From Thiomonas sp. FB-Cd (lineage in GTDB: Bacteria; Pseudomonadota; Gammaproteobacteria; Burkholderiales; Burkholderiaceae_C): a stretch of 64,000 nucleotides of DNA. Of this stretch, positions 1-7,733 are shown in pieces; within the stretch, counting starts at the first letter, position 1, and each line of letters begins with the position of its first letter. Below the pieces are notes generated by a model, which was not told where the DNA came from, searched no databases, and saw only the letters and a program-made list of their open reading frames with translations. The stretch covers positions 558,001 to 622,000 of the forward strand of contig NZ_JPOE01000005.1 of NCBI RefSeq assembly GCF_000733775.1, read 5' to 3'. A program made the translations under genes and the position numbers.

Positions 1-2
1 GG

Positions 3-437
3 GGCTTTCATTCCGATGGCGGCAGCGAGTCCATCAACCGCGACGTGGCCCGCCTGCTCGAGAAGCTGCGCATCGAGTTCACCCGCTCGCGCCCGCGCCA
101 GACCAACGACAACGCGCTGGCCGAATGCAAGAACGGCGCGGTGGTACGCAAAGTCATGGGTGATGGTCACATCCCGCAGAAGCACGCGACAGCGATCAAC
201 CGCTTCCACGAGGATGCACTCAATCCCGATCTGAACTTCCACCGGGCCTGCTACTTCGCGGTCGACACGGTGGATGCACGCGGGCGTATCCGCAAGACGT
301 ACCCGAGCGAGCCGATCATGACGCCGTGGGACCGGCTGCGCTCAATCCCGGACTTCGAGCAGTACCTCAAGCCCGGCATCACCGCCCAGGCAAGCTGCCT
401 CTTCGCTCCGACGCTAGATGCAGTGCTAGCTCGCTAG
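3..437 (+). CDS. DDE-type integrase/transposase, C-terminal part (cut by window edge)
   Basis: The frame is open from base 3, so the gene begins before the window; 144 residues are visible. They carry the second half of an rve-type catalytic domain: an Asp in HSDGG (visible residue 5) and a Glu in NALAE (residue 41) are 35 residues apart, the classic D-N35-E spacing. The PRQTNDNALAECKNG stretch and the later YLKPGIT motif resemble integrase-core transposases common in Burkholderiales. It should cut and join DNA ends of its own element. The first catalytic Asp, the N-terminal DNA-binding domain and the left end lie outside. No terminal repeat is recognisable in the 120 bases after the stop, before tsdB. 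Whether the full gene is intact cannot be judged. Confidence 0.8.
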   Translation, partial: GFHSDGGSESINRDVARLLEKLRIEFTRSRPRQTNDNALAECKNGAVVRKVMGDGHIPQKHATAINRFHEDALNPDLNFHRACYFAVDTVDARGRIRKTYPSEPIMTPWDRLRSIPDFEQYLKPGITAQASCLFAPTLDAVLAR

Positions 438-557
438 CGTCCTCACGCACGGTGTCCAGCTGCAACAGCCGATACATCCCACATACGACTCGAAACAATC
501 CCGGTGAACTGTCACGTTTACGATGCAACGAGCTAACCCGCAACGGAGATTCACGCC

Positions 558-1241
558 ATGACCGCACCGCGCAACCCAAAGCGCATCGTCGCCCTCGCTT
601 CGGGACTGGCCCTCGCTGCTTATCTGCCCACGGCACTGGCCGCAGCCAGCGCTGCAAATATCGCCACGCACGGCGCGGGCAGCGCAGTTCCTGCTTGCAT
701 GAGCTGCCACGGTGCGGCCGGCGAAGGCAACGCTGCCGCGGGCTTCCCGCGCTTGGCCGGGCTGCCGGCTGCCTACATCGCGGCGCAATTGCGCGCCTTT
801 GCGCAAGGCACTCGCAGCAATAGCCTGATGAGCCCGATCGCCAAGGCCATGAGTGATGCACAAATCATCGCGGTGGCCAACTATTACGCCAAGCTGCCGA
901 AGCCCGTGCAGACCTACGGCCCGATGCCCGCCGCCGCGGCGCTGGGCGAACGCCTGGCTGAACGCGGCGACTGGAGCACGGGCATCCCCTCGTGCTTTCG
1001 ATGCCATGGCCCAGGCGGTATGGGCGTCAGCCCTGATTTTCCGCCCATCGTCGGCCAGCCGGCAAGCTATATCGAAAGCCAGATCAAAGCCTGGAAAGAC
1101 GGCAGCCGGCACAACGATCCGATGGGGCTGATGCACACAGTGGCACTGCGCATGAGCGACGCCGCCACCCAGTCCGTGGCCGCTTGGCTGGCGGCAGAAA
1201 AGCCTGGCGAAGCAGCCAGGTCCGACAAAGCGACGCATTGA
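558..1241 (+). CDS. tsdB: Dihaem cytochrome c4-like electron acceptor, TsdB type
   Basis: 227 residues. An N-terminal hydrophobic signal (about residues 9-31) directs export. Two c-type haem motifs are visible, CMSCH at 47-51 and CFRCH at 146-150, each followed by a c4-like helix pattern with Met residues (LMSPIAKAMSD; DPMGLMHTVALRMSD) that could be sixth ligands. Cytochromes c4 are periplasmic two-domain electron carriers. The next gene, 21 bases on, encodes TsdA, so this is best read as TsdB, the partner that takes electrons from TsdA and passes them to the respiratory chain. GGAG lies eight bases before the ATG. No convincing promoter was identified in the 120 bases upstream. Without TsdA beside it the call would be only c4-type cytochrome. 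Confidence 0.85.
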   Translation: MTAPRNPKRIVALASGLALAAYLPTALAAASAANIATHGAGSAVPACMSCHGAAGEGNAAAGFPRLAGLPAAYIAAQLRAFAQGTRSNSLMSPIAKAMSDAQIIAVANYYAKLPKPVQTYGPMPAAAALGERLAERGDWSTGIPSCFRCHGPGGMGVSPDFPPIVGQPASYIESQIKAWKDGSRHNDPMGLMHTVALRMSDAATQSVAAWLAAEKPGEAARSDKATH

Positions 1242-1262
1242 TCGCGCCCCCGGAGATCGCCC

Positions 1263-2213
1263 ATGACCATAAACATCTCACGCCGTCTACTGCACGCGCT
1301 GCTGCCTGGCGCCTTGGCCGTCGCCTTCCTGGCAACTTCCAAAGCCCACGCGGCGGAAGCCGGAGCGCTACCGCAATCGGAGCTCAATTCCGATGCACGA
1401 ACCGGCGCCACGTTCGTGCCCCCAGAAGAATCGCAAATTCCCGAGAACGAGTTCGGCAAAATGGTTCGCCTCGGCCGTGACATCATGCTTGATACGCCCA
1501 AATATGCCAAGGCGTATGTTGGCAACACGCTGAGTTGCGTGAACTGCCACACCGACGCCGGACGCATGGCCGGCTCTGCGCCCCTTTGGGCAGCCTATGT
1601 CAGCTACCCAGCCTACCGAAGCAAAAACAAACGGGTCAACACCTACGAGGAACGGCTGCAAGGGTGCTTTCGCTTCAGCCAAAACGGCAAGGCCCCGCCG
1701 CTGGGCAGCAAGGTATTGGTTGCACTCGAAAGCTACTCTTACTGGTTGGCCAAAGGTTTGCCGACCGATGAGAGCGTCAAGGGCCGAGGTTACCCCGACG
1801 TCGCTGCGCCAGCCGAGGTTCCTAGCTACGCTCGCGGCAAGGCCGTTTATGAAGCCAAGTGCATGGTCTGCCACAACGCCGACGGGCAGGGGCGCGATGT
1901 CGACGGCACGACCGTGTTCCCGCCGCTGTGGGGTGACAGGTCGTTCAACTGGGGCGCAGGCATGGGTAGCTATAAAAACGCCGCAAAATTCATCTGGGCG
2001 AACATGCCATATAGTCAAAGCTACAGTCTGACGCCGCAGGAAGCTTGGGACGTAGCTTATTTCATGGACGCCCATGAGCGCACACAAGATCCACGTTGGC
2101 TCGGATCGGTAAGCGCAACCCGCGCCAAGTTTCACAATACCAAATTCAGCCTCTACGGCCAATCCGTCAACGGCAAGGTTTTGGGTGACACCGGACCACC
2201 CAAGAAGAAATAG
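1263..2213 (+). CDS. tsdA: Thiosulfate dehydrogenase (tetrathionate-forming), dihaem TsdA
   Basis: 316 residues with a signal peptide (cleavage near residue 30, after AHA). TsdA oxidises two thiosulfates to tetrathionate in the periplasm, and some family members also run the reverse reaction. Haem 1 is CVNCH at 92-96 and haem 2 is CMVCH at 200-204. The family hallmark is a Cys outside the haem motifs that ligates haem 1; here RLQGCF places it at residue 135, followed by the conserved NGKAPP stretch. A Lys- and Met-containing segment (YKNAAKFIWANMPYS) matches the region supplying the haem 2 ligand. GGAG precedes the ATG by about eight bases. It forms an operon with the c4 cytochrome upstream. 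Family assignment is strong; the in vivo direction of reaction is not shown by sequence. Confidence 0.92.
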   Translation: MTINISRRLLHALLPGALAVAFLATSKAHAAEAGALPQSELNSDARTGATFVPPEESQIPENEFGKMVRLGRDIMLDTPKYAKAYVGNTLSCVNCHTDAGRMAGSAPLWAAYVSYPAYRSKNKRVNTYEERLQGCFRFSQNGKAPPLGSKVLVALESYSYWLAKGLPTDESVKGRGYPDVAAPAEVPSYARGKAVYEAKCMVCHNADGQGRDVDGTTVFPPLWGDRSFNWGAGMGSYKNAAKFIWANMPYSQSYSLTPQEAWDVAYFMDAHERTQDPRWLGSVSATRAKFHNTKFSLYGQSVNGKVLGDTGPPKKK

Positions 2214-2458
2214 TCACCTGCCGCATGCCTGCGCAAGGCGGGCACTGCGGTGTCCCGGCACTGAGTCGCGCAGACAACGCCCTTGCGCCAAGTCAGGGTA
2301 GCCGCGACGGAGATCTTCGATCAGATCGGCACGATGTTCTCGACGGGTTAGGAGCGCGCGTAACCGCCTCGCGTTTTTACACGGTCTGAGACTTTCGGAG
2401 GACAGTAAGCACTCGGCTGGGCGTCGGTTTCGGAAGCACCGTACTGCTGGGGCGACGC

Positions 2459-3577
2459 TCAGGCGGGCGGACGCAGTATCAAACGCCGCAGACCGCTGCT
2501 GAGGCGGTCGCGCAGCAGGCCGTGGTGCAGGCAGACACCGCCGAGCAGGCCGAACAGGGCACCGAGGACAGTGTCCAGCAGGCGCGCATGCAGCAGGGTT
2601 CCAGCCGGCACACCGGCCAAATTCGCAGCGTCGGCCAGCAAGATGGTCAGTGGGGTGATGAAAATCGCGGCGACGCCGTAATTGCGTACCACGATCGCCT
2701 CGACGATCACGGTCAGGACCATGACCGCCAGGGCGATGCCCCAGGGTCCCAGGGGCAGCAGCAGCGCCCAGGCGACTCCAACTCCGGCCGTGGTCCCGAG
2801 AATGCGTTGCAGCTGTTTGGTCCACACGGCGCGCAGCGAGGCACCCTGGATCACCGCCAGGCAACTGACCGGAACCCAATAGGGGCGCTGCATTTGCAAC
2901 AGCTGCGCCAGACCCAGCGAAGCCCCGACGCAAAGGCCGATGACCACCGAGTCGTAGACCACGAAGTCGAAGCTCGGGGCGGGCAGGGCCGGCACGGGCT
3001 TCGGCGGCCGACGTCGCAGCGTGTGGACGCTGTAGGCAAAGGCGACGGCGCAGGCAACCAGGGTCCCGAGCGCGAACAGGCCGACGGCGTAGGGGAATTG
3101 ATCCGGGGCCACCGGGGTATAGGCCCCGATTGCCGCCGCCATGATGAAGAACACGCCGCCTGGCGGTCCCACGCCATACAGGCGCAAAGTCATCATCACC
3201 AGAACGGCCATGAATGTCAGCGCCGGAAATCGCAACAGGGCCGAAAATTCGCTCGCCAGTCCGAGGGTGTAACAGGCCATCATCCCACTGGCACAGGCCA
3301 TCAACCAGAGCATGCGATGCTGCATCGATGTCTCGGGCAGGTAAAGAAAAACCATGCCGCCCAAGGAGGAAATCAACCCGTAGCCGATGTGGCCGAAGTA
3401 GGCCCCGGCCAGAAGCGGCAGCCCCGAGGCCAAGGAGGCTGCCACCGGCATGGCCCACGGCCGGTCGCTCGGATGGATGGCACCGAGGTGGGAAAGCTCG
3501 GCACGCGCGATCCTCAGGAGGGCTCGCGCGGCGGACCCTGCCGAGGAGGCGCCGCTTGGCGGGCGTTGCAGCCGCAT
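2459..3577 (-). CDS. FUSC-family integral membrane protein, putative exporter
   Basis: 372 residues with two blocks of about five to six membrane segments (roughly residues 35-165 and 200-345) joined by a basic, proline-rich linker. This is the short FUSC architecture, related to aromatic-acid exporters such as AaeB but about half the length of AaeB or YccS. Substrate unknown. The ATG at 3577 is the first codon beyond the right end of the TnpB element at 3578-4998, and the only ribosome binding site (GGGAG, five bases away) lies inside that element. The insertion therefore either replaced the natural upstream region or cut away a few N-terminal codons. Stop TGA at 2459-2461; the 245 bases between it and the tsdA stop hold no recognisable gene. 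Confidence 0.75.
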   Translation of the reverse strand: MRLQRPPSGASSAGSAARALLRIARAELSHLGAIHPSDRPWAMPVAASLASGLPLLAGAYFGHIGYGLISSLGGMVFLYLPETSMQHRMLWLMACASGMMACYTLGLASEFSALLRFPALTFMAVLVMMTLRLYGVGPPGGVFFIMAAAIGAYTPVAPDQFPYAVGLFALGTLVACAVAFAYSVHTLRRRPPKPVPALPAPSFDFVVYDSVVIGLCVGASLGLAQLLQMQRPYWVPVSCLAVIQGASLRAVWTKQLQRILGTTAGVGVAWALLLPLGPWGIALAVMVLTVIVEAIVVRNYGVAAIFITPLTILLADAANLAGVPAGTLLHARLLDTVLGALFGLLGGVCLHHGLLRDRLSSGLRRLILRPPA

Positions 3578-3640
3578 GAACTCTCCCGCCACTAAACCGC
3601 TTGCGCGGTTGTCGTGGGGGTTTCGCGGGTCACAGACTTG
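3578..3640 (-). ncRNA. Putative omega RNA (guide RNA) 3' scaffold of copy A
   Basis: In TnpB elements the guide RNA covers the 3' end of tnpB plus the right end, and its guide is the DNA next to the element. Here the minus strand shows AACCGC-GCAA-GCGGTT (stem of six, GNRA-type loop) followed by GGCGGGAGAGTTC. The same stem is kept with different bases in the copy at 33109 (CAACGC-TAT-GCGTTG), which suggests selection on RNA pairing. The guide would start with the first codons of the FUSC gene. The 5' limit of the RNA is unknown. Inference from family biology; no transcript evidence. Confidence 0.45.
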
Positions 3641-4866
3641 GACTTGTCCCGTTGCCGTGGCAGAGGTTTCGGTCTCGCCGCCACGCCCGTTCCAGGCGTG
3701 TTCGCGTCGATGAGCACCACCAACGCGCTGTTTTGGTCGCGTTGCATGACATGCCCGCAGTGCGGGCAGACATGCACGCGATCTGCGAGCGTCTTGGGCG
3801 CGATCTCCCAACACGCCGCGCAGCGCTGCGACGGTTTGAGCTGGCGCGTGTTGCTCAGGTGCAGTCGCGTACCAGCTTCTTCCGCTTTGTACGCCAGCAT
3901 CGGATGCGCCATGCCGAACGCAGCCGAGAGGATCTCCCGGTTGAGTCCGGCCTTTTGCCTGACGCGCCGGCCCGGTGCATCCACCGTGCCGCGTGCGCTG
4001 CGGCTCATGTTCTTCGGTGCGAGTTGTTCGGTGGCCAGGACGGCGCATTGCCCCACCATCTTGGTTGTTTCCTTGTGCACGAAGTCCCGGCGCAGGTTGC
4101 CAATGCGATCGTGCAGCCGGGCAATGCGACGCCCGAGCCGTTTGAAGCGCAACGATCCCTTCTTCTTCCTGGCGCGCTGCCGCTGCAGCGCGGCAAGGCG
4201 CGGCAGTTCCTCGCGCAGCCAGCGCGGGTTCGCAATCGTCTGTCCGTCGTCGAACGTCGCCCAATCGTTGACGCCGAAGTCCACGCCTCGGCGCTGATCA
4301 TCGGTGCGCTGCCCGCAGGCTTCTTCGGGCACGCGCAGCGTCACCGACACGAACCACTGGCCGTTTCTGCGCGTGAGGGTGATGTCATTGGGCTTGGCAT
4401 CACCGCCAAAGCGATGCTGCCCGCGCGCCCGGATGGACAGGGCCGTGTCTCCACTGCCAATGCGCAGCGTGGCACCACGGCCGCCGTGCTGCATGAGCTT
4501 CCAGCCAGCCGGGTCGGGATAGGCAAAGCCCGAGAACCGCTTGGCGGATTTGAAGCGGGGGAATCCGGGCGTTTGACCAGCTTTGACCCGGCGAAAGAAC
4601 GACTGGAAGGCGAGATCCAGCCGCCGCAGTGTCTGCTGCAAGGCATGACTGCCGAGCTTCACGAACTCAGGCCGATCCGCCTTGATCTGCGGCAGGACGT
4701 TTTGCTGGTCGTAGTAGCTGATCGACTTGCCGGCCCTGCGCCAGGCGTCGATGCGCTCTTCGAGCGCCGCGTTGTACAACTCGCAGTGCAGCCGCGTCCA
4801 AGCCTCAAGCCGCGCAGCTTGCGCGGCATTGGGATACAGCTTCAGCGTGACTTTGCGCCGTTGCAT
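3592..4866 (-). CDS. tnpB: TnpB RNA-guided nuclease of IS605 OrfB type
   Basis: 424 residues, normal for the family. The RuvC-like triad is visible and intact: Asp196 (GVDFG), Glu280 (ATEQL) and Asp377 (QRDQNSA). A zinc ribbon lies between the last two, with C349/C352 and C367/C370. The N-terminal 180 residues form the wedge/REC-like part. TnpB proteins cut double-stranded DNA using a guide RNA transcribed from their own right end, which helps the element persist. The last 13 codons and the stop TAG overlap the right-end hairpin, as is usual for TnpB and its omega RNA. The Lys/Arg-rich tail beyond residue 390 is longer than in minimal TnpB. All key residues are present, so activity is plausible. 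Confidence 0.92.
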   Translation of the reverse strand: MQRRKVTLKLYPNAAQAARLEAWTRLHCELYNAALEERIDAWRRAGKSISYYDQQNVLPQIKADRPEFVKLGSHALQQTLRRLDLAFQSFFRRVKAGQTPGFPRFKSAKRFSGFAYPDPAGWKLMQHGGRGATLRIGSGDTALSIRARGQHRFGGDAKPNDITLTRRNGQWFVSVTLRVPEEACGQRTDDQRRGVDFGVNDWATFDDGQTIANPRWLREELPRLAALQRQRARKKKGSLRFKRLGRRIARLHDRIGNLRRDFVHKETTKMVGQCAVLATEQLAPKNMSRSARGTVDAPGRRVRQKAGLNREILSAAFGMAHPMLAYKAEEAGTRLHLSNTRQLKPSQRCAACWEIAPKTLADRVHVCPHCGHVMQRDQNSALVVLIDANTPGTGVAARPKPLPRQRDKSKSVTRETPTTTAQAV

Positions 4867-5000
4867 GCTGTTATTTTATCCAGCCTCGCAAGGAACAACA
4901 AGCGAAAACCGCCCGCTTGACCCCCTCCTGCCCGGTCGGCTTCGCCTGAGCGACGCTGTGCGTCGGGCCGGGCGAGGAAGGGGAATGCGCGGGCATTTGT

Positions 5001-5378
5001 TCAATTGTCGAACTGCTTGTTTGCCGTTTCGGCGATCAGCCGGCACCGAAAGTGGGAGCCGGCGAGGCCGACGCCGGTGCGCTGGCACTGACGTCCTGCC
5101 AGCTTGAGGATGGCCGCAAGCTGCCAAGGCATTCGCCGGAAATGCGGCGGCGCGCTGAAGGTGGTCGAGTCGCACAACCCAAGGTCGGCGGCCGAAACCA
5201 CCCGGGCGAGCTGATCGAGCTTGACGTCAGCCGATTCGGAGATCTCGCTCGGGGCGGCTTCGGCGACGCGCTCAAGGTCAACACTGGCACCGATGCAACG
5301 GACGCCTTCGGTGACGGCTTTCGCCGTCGACTCGGTGTGGACGGCGCTCGAGTAATCAAGGATCAGGGCCTTGGACAT
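5001..5378 (-). pseudogene. Decayed and truncated wrbA-like flavodoxin gene
   Basis: An open frame of 125 codons beginning MSKALILDYSS, which matches the start of WrbA NAD(P)H:quinone oxidoreductases (MxKVLVLYYSxYGHIE). The following pattern (AKAVTEGVRCIGASVDLERV, then a KLDQLA stretch) also follows WrbA. The conserved flavin-binding GTPTRFGNM has decayed to SAPPHFRRMPW and the tyrosine/glycine of the first loop are lost. Full WrbA is about 200 residues; here similarity ends where the TnpB element A begins, with the stop codon inside the TTGAAC motif. It is therefore non-functional. The insertion may have truncated it, or decay may have come first. Confidence 0.7.
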
Positions 5379-5464
5379 GGCTGTATGGCTTGGACGGTGG
5401 ACGGAGGGCGGCCTGGGACGGCCAAAGGTCCTCCCACCTCACACACCCCCTTATCCTACGCCCC

Positions 5465-6028
5465 TCATCGCCTTGGTCCGGCGGCCTCCTCAGCCCACTT
5501 TAGCCTCTGCAGCTCGACTGCGACGGAGGCGTTCCCGTTGCTGAGCCAGACCGCCCCATCCTGCACCAGGCATTGCAGTTTCATGGTTCGTTCGGTGAGC
5601 CCGGCCAAGGCCTGGCTGACGTCGGCGGGAAGGCGCAACACGCTCAGGTTTGTCAGGCGCGCCAGTTTGACCTCGATCTGTTTCCACCAGACCTCGGCGC
5701 TGCTTGCGTGACACACGACGACTACCTGCTCGGCGCGACCGCAGGCCTTGCGCAGGCGGCTCTCATCAGGCTGACCGACGTCGATCCACAGCTTGATCGC
5801 GCCAGTTAAGTCCTTGACCCAGATTTCAGGCTCGTCGACGTTGAACAAACCGCGCGTCAGGGCGATCCCTTCCTGCGCGTGAAGCGCGTACGTCAGCACC
5901 CGCACCATCATCCGCTCATCCGTCTCTGAAGGGTGGCGGGCGATCGTCAGCGCATGGTCTGCATAATGGTTCCGGTCCATGTCGGACACCTGCAGGTCGG
6001 CCTTGTAGATAATCGCCTTCAGCGCCAT
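5465..6028 (-). CDS. yaeQ: YaeQ family protein
   Basis: 187 residues, the usual family length of about 180. The start ATG at 6028 (MALKAIIYKADLQVSDMDRNHY) is the conserved YaeQ N terminus; an open frame continues upstream but is antisense to a transposon gene. Hallmarks seen are DRNHYADHALTIARHPSETDERMMVR early, then DEPEIWVKDLTG and the terminal VQDGAVWLS segment. Structures of the family show a PD-(D/E)XK nuclease-like fold, but the cellular role is unsettled; a link to antitermination by RfaH has been proposed. It stands alone on the minus strand, with the TnpB element of family 2 beginning 80 bases upstream. Confidence 0.9.
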   Translation of the reverse strand: MALKAIIYKADLQVSDMDRNHYADHALTIARHPSETDERMMVRVLTYALHAQEGIALTRGLFNVDEPEIWVKDLTGAIKLWIDVGQPDESRLRKACGRAEQVVVVCHASSAEVWWKQIEVKLARLTNLSVLRLPADVSQALAGLTERTMKLQCLVQDGAVWLSNGNASVAVELQRLKWAEEAAGPRR

Positions 6029-6126
6029 GGTTTGCATCATCCGGAAAGTAAACCGAGCATTGTGCGCGCAGCACGTTGACCCGATGCGCGACAGGCCCGG
6101 TCCTTCAGCGCGGGGAAGCAAAGCGC

Positions 6127-6143
6127 GGATGCCACAGGCATCC
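6127..6143. repeat. Left-end palindrome of family 2 element D
   Basis: GGATGCC-ACA-GGCATCC, a perfect seven-base stem with a three-base loop. The identical palindrome is at 38447-38463 in copy E. Subterminal hairpins of this kind are the recognition structures of IS200/IS605 transposases. Confidence 0.8.
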
Positions 6144-6190
6144 TTGTTTGGCTTGAAGTGGCGCCGCATAAGCTGCACATTAAACCAGTC

Positions 6191-7432
6191 ATGCAGCGAC
6201 TCCAGGCGTTCAAGTTCGAGCTTCGTCCGAACGGCCCGCAGCAGCGCCAGATGCGCCGCTTCGCGGGCTCGTGCCGGGTCGTGTTCAATGAGGCGCTGGC
6301 GTTGCAAAAGGCCCGCCACGAGCGGGGTGAGAAAAAGCTCGGCTACGCCGGGCTGTGCAAGGAACTCACGGCATGGCGCAACGGGGCACCGCTGCCTTCG
6401 GGGCGCGTTGCGCCATGGCTGGCCGAGGCACCGATCCACCCGTTGCAACAGGCGCTCAAGGATCTGGAACGCGCCTACACCAACTTCTTCGCCAGGCGCG
6501 CGGACTTTCCGTGCTTCAAGAAGAAGGGCCAGAGCGACAGCTTCCGCTACCCGGATCCGAAACAGATCAAGCTCGATCCGGGGAACAGCCGCATCGCTCT
6601 GCCCAAGCTGGGGTGGCTGCGCTATCGCAGCAGCCGGGATGTGCTCGGTGCGGTGCGCAACGTCACCGTGAGCGCATCCTGTGGCAAATGGTTCGTGTCG
6701 ATCCAGACCGAGCGTGAAGTCGAGCAGCCGATCCCGAGCGCCATCCGCGCCATCGGGATCGACGTGGGCATTGCCCGCTTTGCCACGTTCAGCGACGGCA
6801 CGTTCCTGGCACCGCTGAACAGCTTCAGGAAGCACGCGGTGCGGCTTGCGCGGTACCAGCGGGCGATGAGCCGCAAGGTGAAGTTCAGCAAGAACTGGCA
6901 CAAGGCCAAACGGAGGGTTCAGACCCTTCACACCCGTATCGCCAATGCCCGGCGCGACGCCCTGCACAAGGCCACGACATCCATCAGCCAAAACCACGCG
7001 ATGGTGTGTATCGAGGACTTGCAGGTACGGAACATGTCCAGGTCGAGCAGGGGTAGTGCCGAGGCACCGGGGACGAATGTCCGGGCCAAGAGCGGCCTGA
7101 ACCGGTCGATCCTGGACCAGGGCTGGGCCGAGTTTCGCCGGCAACTGGACTACAAGCTCCAGTGGAGCGGCGGATGGCTCGTTGCGGTGCCGCCGCACAA
7201 CACGAGCCGAACCTGCCCGTGCTGCGGCCACATCGCGGCGGACAATCGCCGCACGCAGGCCCAGTTCAGATGCGTGGCGTGTGGCTACGCGCATCACGCC
7301 GATGTGGTCGGCGCGATGAATATTCTGGCGCGGGGACACCGCGTTGCAGCCTGTGGAGAGGTGGCGCATTCGGGCCCCTCGGCGAAGCAGGAACCCACCG
7401 AAGCGACTGCGCACGAGGTCACGCATGCGTAG
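6191..7432 (+). CDS. tnpB: TnpB RNA-guided nuclease, second subfamily
   Basis: 413 residues from the ATG at 6191 (MQRLQAFKFELRPNG); the copy at 38510 starts at the equivalent codon, which supports this start over one 33 bases upstream. The RuvC triad is Asp191 (GIDVG), Glu275 (CIEDL) and Asp371 (HHADVVGAMNILA). The zinc ribbon is C342/C345 and C361/C364. The arrangement is canonical (GIDVG, IEDL, ADxxGAxNI), closer to typical IS1341/IS605 OrfB than the copy at 3592-4866. No Shine-Dalgarno is evident, which is common in TnpB genes. All catalytic residues are present, so it may be active as a guide-dependent nuclease. Confidence 0.92.
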   Translation: MQRLQAFKFELRPNGPQQRQMRRFAGSCRVVFNEALALQKARHERGEKKLGYAGLCKELTAWRNGAPLPSGRVAPWLAEAPIHPLQQALKDLERAYTNFFARRADFPCFKKKGQSDSFRYPDPKQIKLDPGNSRIALPKLGWLRYRSSRDVLGAVRNVTVSASCGKWFVSIQTEREVEQPIPSAIRAIGIDVGIARFATFSDGTFLAPLNSFRKHAVRLARYQRAMSRKVKFSKNWHKAKRRVQTLHTRIANARRDALHKATTSISQNHAMVCIEDLQVRNMSRSSRGSAEAPGTNVRAKSGLNRSILDQGWAEFRRQLDYKLQWSGGWLVAVPPHNTSRTCPCCGHIAADNRRTQAQFRCVACGYAHHADVVGAMNILARGHRVAACGEVAHSGPSAKQEPTEATAHEVTHA

Positions 7433-7498
7433 CGCCGCAGGAATCCCCGTCCTTCCCGCGCAAGCGGTGGCGAAAGCCAAGGGCGGGGAGGATGTCAA
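7433..7498 (+). ncRNA. Putative omega RNA 3' scaffold of element D
   Basis: The right end just after the tnpB stop is conserved with copy E (39069-39135) and rich in potential pairing: CCGC-GCAA-GCGG, and TCCTTCCCGC against GCGGGGAGGA. Family knowledge predicts that the guide RNA ends here and that its guide is the flanking DNA from 7499. The RNA itself is inferred, and its 5' end probably lies inside tnpB. Confidence 0.4.
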
Positions 7499-7733
7499 CT
7501 TGCATTTGTGCATCGGGGCCGTTGCGCAGCTCGCGCATGCGCTACTGCCAGCAACGCGCGCTGCTGAACCAGGGGAAGGCGGAGTCGCGCCAGCGGCGCG
7601 CAATCCAATCGCGGCCGTGGGTCTGCCACAGGGTGCGCAGGACTCCGCGCCCCCTGCCGGGGCTGCGCAGACCTGACCTGGCATCTTTCCAGGAATCTGC
7701 TGGGAGTTAGCCTGCTGATTTGCCGGTTGTTTG

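Larger units (their letters stand above)
3578..4998 (-). mobile_element. TnpB-only IS200/IS605-type element, family 1, intact copy A
   Basis: About 1421 bases read on the minus strand. The left end lies at about 4880-4998 and holds a long imperfect palindrome (CCCCTCCTGCCCGG pairing with CCGGGCGAGGAAGGGG). The right end, 3578-3635, ends in GGCGGGAGAGTTC. The ends were set by comparing three copies in this window (this one, 33109-33284 and 34393-34784); similarity stops at the same base at the right end in all three. TTGAAC lies just outside the left end (4999-5004), at a fixed distance of 19 bases from ATTCCCC in every copy, so it probably is the target/TAM motif. No tnpA transposase is present, so movement would need a TnpA in trans. 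Confidence 0.8.
6108..7498 (+). mobile_element. TnpB-only IS200/IS605-type element, family 2, intact copy D
   Basis: About 1.39 kb, defined by comparison with the deleted copy at 38428-39135. The left end carries the perfect palindrome GGATGCC-ACA-GGCATCC. The right end after tnpB has a structured block ending in GATGTCAA at 7491-7498, after which the two copies diverge at once. TTCA occurs at 6104-6107, at the same distance from the palindrome in both copies, and is a candidate target/TAM motif. This family shares no end sequence with family 1. No tnpA is present. It sits between yaeQ and the tRNA-Thr gene. Confidence 0.75.

Noticed and set aside
2459..4264. A 601-codon open frame on the minus strand
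   Set aside because: The FUSC gene occupies only the part from 3577 down. Upstream codons are an out-of-frame reading of the tnpB gene and have no family similarity.
5465..7684. A 739-codon open frame on the minus strand
   Set aside because: Only its last 187 codons are a gene (yaeQ). The rest is antisense to the intact tnpB at 6191-7432 and is explained by high GC.
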